The notes: a model not told the origin generated them from the sequence alone. A DNA stretch of 64,000 bases from Micromonospora profundi (GCF_011927785.1 NZ_JAATJK010000001.1:3691001-3755000), one strand, 5' to 3'. Shown: positions 26,015-35,102, counted from the stretch's first letter. Program-made: numbers and translations.

Positions 26015-27508
26015 TCAGCGGAGGCGGCCGGTCAGTGTCTCTGCGGCGGCCTGCCCGCTGGCCTGGGTGCCGCTGTGGGTGGCCAGGTGCACCGCCCCGG
26101 TGACCAGCTCGGGTACGCCCAGCTCGACAACGATCCCGTCCGGCCGGGCGGCGAGCGCCCGGTGCACGGCGGCGCGCATCCACTCGTGCCGGTGCAGGTC
26201 GCGGACCACGAGGACCAGCGGGCGGTCGCCGGCCGTGACGCCCGGGTCGGCAGGTACGTCGGGCTCGCCGTAGCGGACCGTCGTCGTGCCGGGCAGCAGG
26301 TCGCCGAGCGGCTCGCCGATGCCCCACGGTGTCTCCGCGCCGATGGCGATGTTGCGAGGTGCCTCGAACTCGACAACGTACGCCGCGCGGGTCAGCGGCA
26401 GTGTTTCCCGGCCGGCCGGCGCGGTGGTGAGGCGTACGGCTCGGCGGGCGGCGACCAGCCCGACGTCGCTGCCGCCGCGCGGTGCGCCGGGGCGGGCGTT
26501 GCGGGCGGCGACGGTCCAGGCCGCGAGCTGCCCGACCCGTTTGGCGGCTTCGGCGAGGCGCTCCTCGGGCAGTTCGCCGGAGACGACCGCTGCCACGATG
26601 GCGTCGCGCAACTCGCGGGCGGCCTGCTCGTCGGCCCGTTCACCGCCGATGCAGATCGCGTCGGCCCCGGCGGCGAGTGCCCGGACCGCGGCCCCGGCGA
26701 AGCCATAGCGGTCGGCGACGGCGCGCATCTCCACCGCGTCGGTCACCACCACGCCGGAGAAGCCCAGCTCGTCGCGGAGCAGGCCGCCCAGGATGCGGTG
26801 GCTCAGCGTGGCCGGAAGCTCCTCGTCGAGTGCGGGCACCAGCAGGTGGCCGGTCATCACCGCCTGTACTCCGGCGGCGATGGCGGCCCGGAAGGGTGCC
26901 AGCTCGCAGGCGTCCAGCCGTTCCCGGTCGGCGGTGATGCGGGGCAGGTCGTGGTGGGAGTCGACACGGGTGTCGCCGTGCCCGGGGAAGTGCTTGGCGC
27001 ACCCGGCGACGCCACCGGCCTGGAGGCCGCGAACCCAGGCGGCGGTGTGCCGGGCCACCAACCGCGGGTCGGCCCCGAACGAGCGGACGCCGATCACCGG
27101 ATTTTCCGGGTTGGAGTTGACGTCGGCGTCCGGGGCGTAGTCGAGGGTGATGCCGGCTGCCGCCAGTTCGATGCCGAGGTCCCGGGCGACCGCCTCGGTC
27201 AACTCCGGGTCGTCCACAGCGCCGAGGGCGAAGTTGCCAGGCCGGGAGCTGCCCCGCGCCGACTCGATCCGGGTGACGTCGCCGGCCTCCTCGTCGATCG
27301 CCACGATGACGTCCGGCCGCTCGGCGCGCAGCGTCGCGGTCAGGGCCGCCACCTGGGCGGTGTCCACGACGTTGCGGGCGAACAGCACCACCGAGCCGAG
27401 CCCCTCGCCGAGCCAACGGCACACCCACGGTGGCGGGGTGGTGCCGACGAACCCTGGTTGCAGGACGGCTGCGGCGAGTTCCGACAGGTGCCCGGTCGGC
27501 GCGGTCAC
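26015..27508 (-). CDS. Glycoside hydrolase family 3, beta-N-acetylhexosaminidase (NagZ-like)
   Basis: 497 residues from GTG 27508. The NagZ signature CAKHFPGHGDTRVDSHHDLP is intact, with the His/Asp of the catalytic loop, and the nucleophile Asp is in VVTDAVEM. These identify N-acetylglucosaminidase-type GH3 enzymes that release GlcNAc from muropeptides or related glycans. A C-terminal domain of about 160 residues follows the barrel. No signal peptide is visible, so it should act in the cytoplasm in wall recycling. The open frame upstream of 27508 has an Arg-rich, non-homologous translation and is not included. Confidence 0.9.
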   Translation of the reverse strand: MTAPTGHLSELAAAVLQPGFVGTTPPPWVCRWLGEGLGSVVLFARNVVDTAQVAALTATLRAERPDVIVAIDEEAGDVTRIESARGSSRPGNFALGAVDDPELTEAVARDLGIELAAAGITLDYAPDADVNSNPENPVIGVRSFGADPRLVARHTAAWVRGLQAGGVAGCAKHFPGHGDTRVDSHHDLPRITADRERLDACELAPFRAAIAAGVQAVMTGHLLVPALDEELPATLSHRILGGLLRDELGFSGVVVTDAVEMRAVADRYGFAGAAVRALAAGADAICIGGERADEQAARELRDAIVAAVVSGELPEERLAEAAKRVGQLAAWTVAARNARPGAPRGGSDVGLVAARRAVRLTTAPAGRETLPLTRAAYVVEFEAPRNIAIGAETPWGIGEPLGDLLPGTTTVRYGEPDVPADPGVTAGDRPLVLVVRDLHRHEWMRAAVHRALAARPDGIVVELGVPELVTGAVHLATHSGTQASGQAAAETLTGRLR

Positions 27509-27725
27509 GCCGCCCCCTCGTGGCGGTCGGCGTCGGTCGCCGGTGCCGGCGCGGTTGCGTCGACCCGCTGGTTGCGCTCGCTCATGCGGCCCCGTACCCC
27601 ATCTCTTCGCGCGCCGTCGGCGCACCGCCACGGGCAGGCGGTGCTGCCATGGTCACACCGAGCGATGGAATAGTCAATAAACCTTACAGTTGCCCCGCGG
27701 CAGGTCCCCCGGGGAGAGTGCGGGG

Positions 27726-27851
27726 ATGGAACCCGCTCTCCTGGCCGATGCGACGAGCCCTGCCGACATCCCCGGCGTACGCCTGCTCGGCCTGGTGGTC
27801 GGCGCCCTGCTGCTGCTCGCCGCGATCCGGGCGATGTTCGGTAAGCGCTGA
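27726..27851 (+). CDS. 41-residue single-helix membrane protein
   Basis: Translation from ATG 27726 gives a short polar N-terminus, one hydrophobic helix (about residues 18-35, LLGLVVGALLLLAAIRA), and the end MFGKR. GGGGAGAG lies 6-13 bases before the ATG. Strong third-position G/C fits coding. The AT-rich stretch 27665-27695 upstream may be its promoter. No family is recognised. Confidence 0.6.
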   Translation: MEPALLADATSPADIPGVRLLGLVVGALLLLAAIRAMFGKR

Positions 27852-27937
27852 GCGGCCCGCCGACCACCGCCGGTGTGACCGACCGCGACCGGGGTACGGC
27901 TTTCCCATCAGCAGGCTCGCGTGCCGGAGGGGAAGCC

Positions 27938-28888
27938 ATGAAGATCGGTTACTTTTTGTCCAGTGAGGACTACACGCCTGCCGAGTTGCTGGCGCAGGCG
28001 CGCGGCGCCGAGGAGGCCGGCTTCGAGGCGTTGTGGATTTCCGACCACTACCACCCGTGGGTGGACGCCCAGGGTCAGAGCCCGTTCGTCTGGTCGATGA
28101 TCGGCGCGCTCAGCCAGGTCTGCTCGCTGCCCGTCACCACGGCGGTGACCTGCCCGACGGTGCGGATCCACCCGGCCGTGATCGCCCAGGCGGCGGCGAC
28201 CAGCGCGGTGCTGCACGGCGGGCGGTTCGTGCTCGGCGTCGGCACCGGCGAGGCGCTCAACGAGCACATCTTCGGCGACGCCTGGCCGCAGGCCGACGTC
28301 CGGCTGGAGATGTTGGAGGAGTCCGTCGAGGTACTGCGCAAGCTGTGGGAGGGCGGCTTCGTCAACCACCGCGGCAAGCACTACACCGTCGAGCACGCCC
28401 GCATCTACACGCTGCCCGACACTCCCCCGCCGATCTACATCTCCGGGTTCGGCCCGAAGGCCATCGACCTGGCCGCCCGCATCGGCGACGGCTACGTGAG
28501 CACCATGCCCGACGGCGACATGGTCCGGCGCTTCCGCGAGAACGGCGGCGGCGACAAGCCGTGCCAGGGCGGCTTCAAGGCGGCGTACGCGGCCAGCGAG
28601 GAGGAGGGCCTGCGCATCGCGTACGAGCGGTGGCCCAACGCGGGGGTGCCCGGTGAGCTGTCCCAGGTGCTGCCGTCGCCCCGCCACTTCGAGCAGGCCT
28701 CGGAGCTTGTCACTCCGGAGATGGTCAAGGACGCGTTCGTCTGCGGCAACAAGGCCGAGACGCACCTGGAGATGATCGACCAGTACGCCAAGGCCGGCTT
28801 CGACGAGGTGTACGTGGCAAACACCGGCCCGCACTTCCAGGGGCTGTTCGACCTGTACCAGCGCGAGGTCCTGCCCCGCCTGCGCTGA
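27938..28888 (+). CDS. LLM-class F420-dependent oxidoreductase, glucose-6-phosphate dehydrogenase-like
   Basis: A TIM-barrel, luciferase-like enzyme using coenzyme F420, 316 residues. The start MKIGYFLSSEDYTPAEL and the segments WISDHYHPWVDAQGQSPF (the His/Trp of the F420-G6PDH site), GVGTGEALNEH and YISGFGPKAIDLA place it among Fgd-related proteins of unknown substrate. GGAGGGGAAGCC precedes ATG 27938. It implies F420 production, as expected for actinomycetes. It follows the 41-residue gene by 86 bp. Confidence 0.9.
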   Translation: MKIGYFLSSEDYTPAELLAQARGAEEAGFEALWISDHYHPWVDAQGQSPFVWSMIGALSQVCSLPVTTAVTCPTVRIHPAVIAQAAATSAVLHGGRFVLGVGTGEALNEHIFGDAWPQADVRLEMLEESVEVLRKLWEGGFVNHRGKHYTVEHARIYTLPDTPPPIYISGFGPKAIDLAARIGDGYVSTMPDGDMVRRFRENGGGDKPCQGGFKAAYAASEEEGLRIAYERWPNAGVPGELSQVLPSPRHFEQASELVTPEMVKDAFVCGNKAETHLEMIDQYAKAGFDEVYVANTGPHFQGLFDLYQREVLPRLR

Positions 28889-28902
28889 GTCCCGCACCAG
28901 CA

Positions 28903-28942
28903 AGCCCATGATCGTCGAACAGGGTTTCGGCGGTCATGGGCT
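28903..28942. terminator. Hairpin behind the F420-dependent oxidoreductase
   Basis: A 12 bp stem with one G-U pair (28903-28914 with 28931-28942); the loop can pair further (cgaa with ttcg). It starts 15 bp after the stop codon and lies before the chosen recQ start, so it is read as a terminator. Confidence 0.6.
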
Positions 28943-28961
28943 CGGGTACCTCCGGCCCTCG

Positions 28962-30593
28962 ATGAAACTGTCCACGCACTCGATGACGTTGCGCCGCGCG
29001 GCGCGGAGCCTCTTCGGCTGGACCGCGCTACGGCCCAACCAGTTGGCCGCCATGCGCGCGGTCATGAAGCGACGTGACGCTCTGGTGGTGCTGCCCACCG
29101 GCGCCGGCAAGTCGGCCATCTACCAGATCCCGGCGAGCCTGATCCCCGGGCCGACAGTGGTGATCTCCCCGCTGCTGGCGCTGCAACAGGACCAGATCGC
29201 GGCCCTCAACGAGCGCCAGCGTCCCGAACTGCGGGCGGTGCGGATCAGCTCGAACGAGTCGGCCACCCAGCAGGCCGAGGCGATCACCGAGATCCGCGAG
29301 GGCCGGGCGGAGTTCCTGTTCATCACCCCGGAACAGCTGAGCAACCCGGACCGGATGGCCGAGGTCGCCGCCCTCAAGCCGGCGCTGGTGGCGATCGACG
29401 AGGCACACTGCATCTCGGCGTGGGGGCACGACTTCCGCCCCGACTACCTGGCCCTCGGTCACCTCATCGAGGGCATCGGCCGTCCGCCGGTTGTCGCGTT
29501 GACCGCCACCGCCTCCCCGCCGGTACGCGACGACATCATCGCCCGACTGCGGCTGCGCGAGCCGGAGGTCGTGGTGTCCGGGTTGGACCGGCCCAACCTG
29601 TTCCTGGAGGTGGCGCACTGCCCCACCGAGGACTACCGGTGGCGGCGGTTGATCGCGCTGCTCCAGGACGACGAGCGGCCCGGGATCATCTACGTGCCGA
29701 CGCGCCGCTCGGCCGAGGAGCTGGCCACCCGGTTGACCGACGCCGGCTTCCCGGCGCAGTTCTACCACGGTGGAATGGCGTCCGGCGCCCGCAACGAGCT
29801 GCACGAGGCGTTCCTCGCCGACGAGGTGCCGATCATGGTGGCCACCTCGGCGTTCGGCATGGGCATCGACAAGCCGAACATCGCCTGGGTGGTGCACATG
29901 GCGCTGCCCGACTCACCGGACAGCTACTTCCAGGAGATCGGCCGTGCCGGGCGTGACGGGCAGCCGGCCCGGGTGCTGCTGCTCTGGCAGGCCGAGGACG
30001 TCGGTCTGCAACGGTTCTTCAGCGGCGGCCTGCCGGACGAGAACGAGCTGCGGGACCTGGCCGCGCTGCTGCGCCGCAAGCCGGCCACCAAGACCGAACT
30101 GCGCGAGGTCACCGGCCTCGGGCCGCGCAAGCTAGGCCAGTACGTCTCCCTGTTGGAGCAGGTCGGCGCCGCCGAGCCGCGCGCCCGCCAGCGCATCGGC
30201 GCACCCCGCTACGCCCCCACTCCGGTGGACGCGGCGGCGGCGGCGCTTGCCGAAGCGGAGCGCCAGCAGACCGTCACCCGGTCCCGTACCGACATGATGC
30301 GGGCCTTCGCCGAGACCACCGCCTGCCGGGGACAGACACTGCTCGCCTACTTCGGCGAGCAGATGACCAAGGTCTGTGCGCACTGCGACAACTGCCACAA
30401 CGGCACCAGCACGGCCGACCAGGGCGCGGTGGGGCCCTTCCCTGTGCACAGTCAGGTGCGTCACCCGGAGTGGGGGAACGGCATGGTGCTCTCGTACGAG
30501 GACGACAAGATGACGGTTCTCTTCGACGAGGTCGGGTACAAGACGCTGTCGGTGCGCGTGGTGTCCGAGCAGGGTCTGCTGACGCTGGACTAG
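28962..30593 (+). CDS. recQ: RecQ-family ATP-dependent DNA helicase
   Basis: A superfamily 2, 3'-to-5' helicase acting in recombination and repair, 543 residues. The motifs are ordered: LPTGAGKSAIYQIP (Walker A), AIDEAHCISAWGHDF (DEAH plus the RecQ aromatic loop), TATASPP, TSAFGMGIDKPNI and QEIGRAGRDG. A zinc-binding C-terminus (ACRGQTLL ... CAHCDNCHNG) and an extra domain (HPEWGNGMVLSYEDDKMTVLF), typical of this actinobacterial subgroup, complete it. The start is uncertain: ATG 28908 would place the preceding hairpin inside the gene, and no candidate has a strong ribosome binding site. Confidence 0.92.
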   Translation: MKLSTHSMTLRRAARSLFGWTALRPNQLAAMRAVMKRRDALVVLPTGAGKSAIYQIPASLIPGPTVVISPLLALQQDQIAALNERQRPELRAVRISSNESATQQAEAITEIREGRAEFLFITPEQLSNPDRMAEVAALKPALVAIDEAHCISAWGHDFRPDYLALGHLIEGIGRPPVVALTATASPPVRDDIIARLRLREPEVVVSGLDRPNLFLEVAHCPTEDYRWRRLIALLQDDERPGIIYVPTRRSAEELATRLTDAGFPAQFYHGGMASGARNELHEAFLADEVPIMVATSAFGMGIDKPNIAWVVHMALPDSPDSYFQEIGRAGRDGQPARVLLLWQAEDVGLQRFFSGGLPDENELRDLAALLRRKPATKTELREVTGLGPRKLGQYVSLLEQVGAAEPRARQRIGAPRYAPTPVDAAAAALAEAERQQTVTRSRTDMMRAFAETTACRGQTLLAYFGEQMTKVCAHCDNCHNGTSTADQGAVGPFPVHSQVRHPEWGNGMVLSYEDDKMTVLFDEVGYKTLSVRVVSEQGLLTLD

Positions 30594-30647
30594 CCTGACC
30601 CGGCCAACCGATTGACCAGAGCAGAGCAGGGCGGAAGGGGCGTTGCC

Positions 30648-31151
30648 GTGATCGAGCAGCCGGCGTACACCGGTTTCGGTTTCTCCGACGGGGAGTGGGG
30701 GCTGCTTGTCGGCCTGCCCCAGTCGGTGCTGACCGCGGCGAGCGCCGCCGAGTCCGACGGCACCCGCCGGACCATGGCGGAGAACGCGGCAGGGCTGGAG
30801 ACCATCGCCGCCGGCCGGGAGTCGGCCAGCCCGCTGGTCGCCGCCGTGGCCGGCGAGATCGTGACCCGGGTCGGCGACCCGGAGAGCGGCGAGGAACTGC
30901 CGGTCATCGCGCCCGCCGACCCGCGCGCGATGATCGACGACGTGCTGGCGCGCGCAGGCGAGGCGTCCACGCTGCTGGCCGCCCGGGTCGACGAGGGTGA
31001 GGCCGGTGCGTACAAGCACTGGCTGGTCAAGATCGCCGAGCAGGTGGTGGGCGCCGCGTCCAGCGGCGGGCTGCTCGGCCTCGGCGGCGAGGCGGTGAGC
31101 GACTCGGAGCGGCGCTTCCGCGACCGGCTCGCGCACGTGCTCAACGACTGA
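30648..31151 (+). CDS. Conserved hypothetical protein
   Basis: 167 residues with no membrane segment and no motif I recognise. It is Ala/Glu-rich and mostly helical in appearance, with a glycine-rich loop near the C-terminus (GAASSGGLLGLGGEAVS). GTG 30648 follows GGAAGGGG. It lies 54 bp behind recQ on the same strand and ends in front of a strong hairpin, so it may be co-transcribed with recQ. Confidence 0.75.
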   Translation: MIEQPAYTGFGFSDGEWGLLVGLPQSVLTAASAAESDGTRRTMAENAAGLETIAAGRESASPLVAAVAGEIVTRVGDPESGEELPVIAPADPRAMIDDVLARAGEASTLLAARVDEGEAGAYKHWLVKIAEQVVGAASSGGLLGLGGEAVSDSERRFRDRLAHVLND

Positions 31152-31163
31152 CCGACGACGCAT

Positions 31164-31202
31164 CCGACGACGTGCCGGCCGCGCCGACCGGCACGTCGTC
31201 GG
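31164..31202 (+). terminator. Terminator hairpin behind the hypothetical gene
   Basis: A perfect 15 bp stem (31164-31178 with 31188-31202) and 9-base loop lie 12 bp after the stop codon at 31151. It separates this unit from the AraC-family gene on the same strand. Confidence 0.85.
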
Positions 31203-31263
31203 GCACCGCCTCTGGATCCGCTTCGCGCCGGGCGAGATGATGCCGGGTATGAGGGAGGGCCAG

Positions 31264-32319
31264 ATGCTGCACCGGGACACCGTCGACACCACAGTCCTGC
31301 CGCCGGGCGAGCGGTTCGGGATGTGGCTGGACCTGGTCGCGCGCACATCGGCGCCGCTGCGGATCCAGTCCGCGCACAGCGCCGACTTCGCCGCCCGCGC
31401 CGCCTTCATCGACCTCGGCCCGATCCAACTGATCGACTACGAGTACCCGTCGCTGGACGCCACCCGCACCCGCCGGCTGATCCGGCGCTCCGACCCGGAG
31501 ATGCACATCCTCGCCCTCACCACCGAGGGCGTCGGCACCTCCAGCCAGGACGGTCGCCACAGCGAGATCCGGACCGGTGAGTTCACCTTCTACGACGCGT
31601 CCCGCCCGCACGACGTCTGCCACCACGCGACCGAACCGGAACGGGACCGGGCCAGCTCGACCATCATGCTGATCCCGCACGCCGCGCTGCCGCTGTCGCC
31701 GCAGCGGATGGCCACCCTGTACGGCGGCCGGATGTCCGGCAGCGAGGGCATCGGGGCGCTGCTGGCGCAGTTCCTGCTCCAGATCACCGGGCGTCCCGAG
31801 CAGTACCACGCCGCCGACGCCAACCGGCTCGGCGCTGTGGGCCTGGACCTTGCCACCACAATGCTCGGGCGGCACCTGGTCGCCGAGGACGCGGTGCCCA
31901 CCGAGGTCCGCCGACGCGCTCTCGTCACCCAGGTGCAGGCGTACGTCCACAGGCACCTCGGCAGCCCGGCGCTCACCCCGCAGGTCGTCGCTGACGCCCA
32001 CCACATCTCGCTGCGCTCACTGCACAGGCTCTTCGAGGGTGAGGAATCCACGGTCGCGTCGTACATCAGGGACCTGCGGCTGGCGCGGTGCCGGCGTGAC
32101 CTCGCCGACCCGACGCTGCGCACCCAGCCCGTGCAGGCCATCGCCGCACGCTGGGGGTTCTCCGACAAGGCCCACTTCAGCCGGGTGTTCCGGGCCGCCC
32201 ACGGGCTCAGCCCGCAGGCGTACCGCGAGGCCCACTCCGATCCGGCGCGGATCGTCAATCGGCAGGCATCCACTGACAACGTACCCCTGGCAGACTGGCA
32301 ATCACGGCAGCCGACCTGA
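31264..32319 (+). CDS. AraC-family transcriptional regulator
   Basis: 351 residues. The N-terminal half matches the AraC ligand-binding domain type found in NphR-like regulators (FYDASRPHDV; LIDYEYPSLDATRTRRLIRR). The C-terminal domain (about 220-320) has two helix-turn-helix units, with ISLRSLHRLFEGEE in the first and the signature IAARWGFSDKAHFSRVFRAAHG in the second. GAGGGAGGG before ATG 31264 makes this the best start, although ATGs lie upstream at 31237 and 31249. The target is unknown; no catabolic operon is adjacent. Confidence 0.9.
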   Translation: MLHRDTVDTTVLPPGERFGMWLDLVARTSAPLRIQSAHSADFAARAAFIDLGPIQLIDYEYPSLDATRTRRLIRRSDPEMHILALTTEGVGTSSQDGRHSEIRTGEFTFYDASRPHDVCHHATEPERDRASSTIMLIPHAALPLSPQRMATLYGGRMSGSEGIGALLAQFLLQITGRPEQYHAADANRLGAVGLDLATTMLGRHLVAEDAVPTEVRRRALVTQVQAYVHRHLGSPALTPQVVADAHHISLRSLHRLFEGEESTVASYIRDLRLARCRRDLADPTLRTQPVQAIAARWGFSDKAHFSRVFRAAHGLSPQAYREAHSDPARIVNRQASTDNVPLADWQSRQPT

Positions 32320-32377
32320 CGCCCACACCGCCCAGCGGAGGGCCTACGGTCGACCGCCAACGGGGGCCGCGGCGAGG

Positions 32378-32403
32378 CGCCCGCCGCCAATCGGCGGCGG
32401 GCG
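32378..32403. terminator. Hairpin between convergent AraC and topoisomerase genes
   Basis: An 11 bp perfect GC stem (32378-32388 with 32393-32403) with an aatc loop lies in the 164 bp gap between the two stops. Confidence 0.7.
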
Positions 32404-32483
32404 GCCGCCCGGTGTGGCCCCCGGCGGCACGAACCGGCGCTCCGGCCCTGTCGCCTTCTCCCCAGGATCGCCGGCAGGGCCGG

Positions 32484-33467
32484 TCAAACCTTCTCCAGCA
32501 ACTCCAACACGACCCGTTCGGCCTCCTCACGCGGCGCCCCCGGGTCAAGTGACGCCACCACCCCGTCGTGGTAGAGGTCGACCACCCGGGGGTCCACGTA
32601 GGAGGTCCGTGCCACGGTGGCGGTGTTGCCGAGCAGTTCGGCGACCTCGCGCATCACCGCCACGACGGCCCTGCGCCGGGCGGTCACCGAACGCGCCGGG
32701 CCGACGGTCGCCAGCTCGGTGGCGGCCAGCACCGTGGCGTGCCAGGTGCGGAAGTCCTTGGCCGTCATCTCCCCGCCGCTGGCGTCACGCAGGTAGCCGT
32801 TCACCTCGTCACTGCGCACGTCGCGCCACTCCCTGCCGTCCCAGTAACCGAACAGCCGGTCCGCCTTACGCCGGCGGCGGCGCAGGTTGGTGAGCACCTG
32901 GCACAGCTCCGGGTCCTCGATACGGCGTACCTGCTCGATGCCGCCCTTGGCGGGAAACTCGAAGACCACGCAGCCGCCCCGGGACCGGGCGTGCTCGGGC
33001 CGCAGGGTGGACACACCGAACGTCGGCTCGTCGCCGGCCGCGTACTGGTCGCTGCCGACCCGGAACATCCCCATGTCGAGCAGCCGGGCCACTGTGGCCA
33101 ACACCCGATCGCGTCCGAGCCCTCGACCGTCCAGGTCGCGCCCCACCCGCTCGCGCAGCACCGGCAACCTGCGGGCCACCTCCAGCATGTGGTCGAACTT
33201 CGCCTCGTCCTGCTTCTCCCGCCACTGCGGGTGGTACACGTACTGCTTGCGGCCGGCCGCGTCGACGCCCGTCGCCTGGATGTGCCCGTTCGGGTACGGC
33301 GAGATCCAGACGTCCTGCCAGGCCGGTGGGATGACCAGCTCGCGCAGCCGGGCCAGGACGTCGGCGTCCTTGACCGGAGCGCCGGTCGGATCGACGAAGA
33401 GCCAGCCCTTGCCACGCCGCCGACGGCCGTACCCCGGCCGACCCGGATCGCTACGCCGCAACCGCAC
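32484..33467 (-). CDS. DNA topoisomerase IB (poxvirus-like type)
   Basis: A type IB topoisomerase relaxing DNA through a 3'-phosphotyrosyl intermediate, 327 residues. The catalytic Tyr is at about residue 290 in ARTSYVDPRVV, with the family's KDFRTWH (Lys/Arg/His) before it. The N-terminal domain has the typical IPPAWQDVWISPYPNGHIQATG and RKQYVYH. Small bacterial TopIB enzymes are scattered in actinomycetes. Unusually it is the last gene of the heptose/glycosyltransferase operon and overlaps the GT9 gene by 17 bp, so it is likely translated from the same mRNA. Confidence 0.93.
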   Translation of the reverse strand: MRLRRSDPGRPGYGRRRRGKGWLFVDPTGAPVKDADVLARLRELVIPPAWQDVWISPYPNGHIQATGVDAAGRKQYVYHPQWREKQDEAKFDHMLEVARRLPVLRERVGRDLDGRGLGRDRVLATVARLLDMGMFRVGSDQYAAGDEPTFGVSTLRPEHARSRGGCVVFEFPAKGGIEQVRRIEDPELCQVLTNLRRRRRKADRLFGYWDGREWRDVRSDEVNGYLRDASGGEMTAKDFRTWHATVLAATELATVGPARSVTARRRAVVAVMREVAELLGNTATVARTSYVDPRVVDLYHDGVVASLDPGAPREEAERVVLELLEKV

Positions 33468-34404
33468 CGGAGACCCGCACCACCCGTTCCACCTCAGCCA
33501 CCGCTGCCAGCACCTCGTCGAGGTGCACGGCCGCCAACGTCGGGTGGCTTCCTACCCCGTCCCACCTGGGCCAATCCCGGTCGCCGGCCCAGAGGACACG
33601 GTGCCGGGGCCGGTCCGGCGGCGGACCCCAGCGGGCCGGCGGCACCGGCCCGAACAGCACCACCGACGGTGTGCCGTAGCCGGTGGCCAGATGCGCCACG
33701 CCGGTGTCCCCGCTGACCACCAGCCGGGCATCGGCGACAAGCCCGGCCAGCGCGCCGAGGTCGGTACGGCCGGCAAGCACCGCGTCGGGTGCCAGGCCTG
33801 CCCCGTCGGCCACCCGGGCTGCCAACGCCCCCTCGTCGGCCGACCCGGTGAGCAGCACCCGGTGCCCCCGGTCGGTGAGCGCCCGCGCCAACGCGGCGAA
33901 CCGCTCGGCGGGCCACCGCTTCGCGGGGACGTTGCTGCCGGGATGCAGCACCGTGGCCCCGGCGGGCAGCCCGGTCGGCGCGGGCCGGCGCAGCGCGAGG
34001 TCAGTGCGGTCGGCAGGTATCCCGTACCAGGACAGCAGCCGGCACCACCGGTCCACCTCGTGCTCGTCGTCGACCCAGCGCGGGCCGTCGGCGAACCCGG
34101 CGTCGGCGTTGGCGAAGGCCAGCAGCCGCGCGGGACCTGCGGCGGCCAGCAGCCGGTGCGACTGCGGGCCGCGTCCGTGCAGGTTGACAGCGACCCCGGG
34201 AGCCGGGCCCGGCCGGGCCGGCCCGTCCAGCCCGGACGTGTCCACAAGCCTGTCGACGCCGCCGACCAGGTCGACGAGCGGTGCCAGCGCGGCGGGCGCG
34301 GCGAGCACCACCTCCCGGCCGGGGTACGCCGCCCGCAGCGCGCGCAGCGCGGGCACCGCCGTGACCAGGTCGCCGACGCCGAGGGCGCGCAGCACGAGGA
34401 TCAC
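33451..34404 (-). CDS. Glycosyltransferase family 9 (heptosyltransferase-like)
   Basis: 317 residues from GTG 34404. The N-terminus VILVLRALGVGDLVTAVPALRAL is the GT9 start, and the C-terminal half has TVLHPGSNVPAKRWP and VVSGDTGVAHLATGYGTPSVVLFGP, the nucleotide-sugar site. The family transfers heptose from ADP-heptose in Gram-negatives; here the operon encodes ADP-heptose enzymes, which supports a heptose donor. The start overlaps the SDR stop by four bases, and the frame upstream of 34404 reads through the SDR gene in another register and is not part of it. Confidence 0.9.
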   Translation of the reverse strand: MILVLRALGVGDLVTAVPALRALRAAYPGREVVLAAPAALAPLVDLVGGVDRLVDTSGLDGPARPGPAPGVAVNLHGRGPQSHRLLAAAGPARLLAFANADAGFADGPRWVDDEHEVDRWCRLLSWYGIPADRTDLALRRPAPTGLPAGATVLHPGSNVPAKRWPAERFAALARALTDRGHRVLLTGSADEGALAARVADGAGLAPDAVLAGRTDLGALAGLVADARLVVSGDTGVAHLATGYGTPSVVLFGPVPPARWGPPPDRPRHRVLWAGDRDWPRWDGVGSHPTLAAVHLDEVLAAVAEVERVVRVSGAVAA

Positions 34405-35102
34405 GGGTACGACGTCTCCTGCTCGGCGCAGACCACCAGCTCGCGGACCGCGCAGCCGGGCGGCTGGTTGAGCGCGAACATGATCGCCGCCGCCGTGTCC
34501 ACGGGGTCGTTGAGGTTGGCATCCGGTCCCGGTTTGTACTGCGGGTCGCGCTCGTCGAAGAACGCGGTCCGCATCCCTCCGGGAATGAGCAGGGTGACCC
34601 CGACCTGACCGGCCAGCTCGGCGGCGAGAGCACGGGTGAAGCCGACCACGCCGAACTTCGCCGCGCAGTACGCGGTGGCGTCGCTGACGGCCTTGACACC
34701 CAGGGTGGACGCGACCGTGACGATGCGGCCCCCGGAGGTCTGCAGGAACGGCAGGGCGGCCCGGATCACGGCGGCGGTGGCCAGCAGGTCCACGGCGACG
34801 ATCCGGTCCCAGGTCTCCCCCGGCACGTCGGCGAGGCGACCCGGCACGTCCATGCCGGCTGCGGTGACCACCGCGTCGAGGCCGCCGGCCTGCTCGGCGA
34901 GGTGCCGGGTGGCCTCCTCGGCGGCCCGGGTGTCGGCCAGGTCGCACTCCGTCCAGGACACTCCGTCGGCCGGCGGCCGCCGGTCCAGCACCAGCGGACG
35001 GCCACCGGACGCGGCCACAGCGGCGACCACCGCCGCGCCGAGACCGCTGGACCCGCCGGTGACCAGGACGGTGCGGCCAGCCCCAGGGTTCGTGGCGGTC
35101 AT
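34401..35102 (-). CDS. Classical short-chain dehydrogenase/reductase
   Basis: 233 residues. The cofactor motif is TGGSSGLG, and the catalytic residues are Ser in VTVASTLG and Tyr/Lys in YCAAK. It is a short classical SDR, not the extended HldD epimerase type. In this operon it probably oxidises or reduces a sugar or a sugar-linked intermediate (inference). It overlaps the HldE stop and the GT9 start by four bases each, indicating tight translational coupling. Confidence 0.9.
   Translation of the reverse strand: MTATNPGAGRTVLVTGGSSGLGAAVVAAVAASGGRPLVLDRRPPADGVSWTECDLADTRAAEEATRHLAEQAGGLDAVVTAAGMDVPGRLADVPGETWDRIVAVDLLATAAVIRAALPFLQTSGGRIVTVASTLGVKAVSDATAYCAAKFGVVGFTRALAAELAGQVGVTLLIPGGMRTAFFDERDPQYKPGPDANLNDPVDTAAAIMFALNQPPGCAVRELVVCAEQETSYP

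Noticed and set aside
34401..35102. HldD epimerase
   Set aside because: It is much shorter than HldD and has the classical SDR motif set, with no extended-SDR C-terminal domain.
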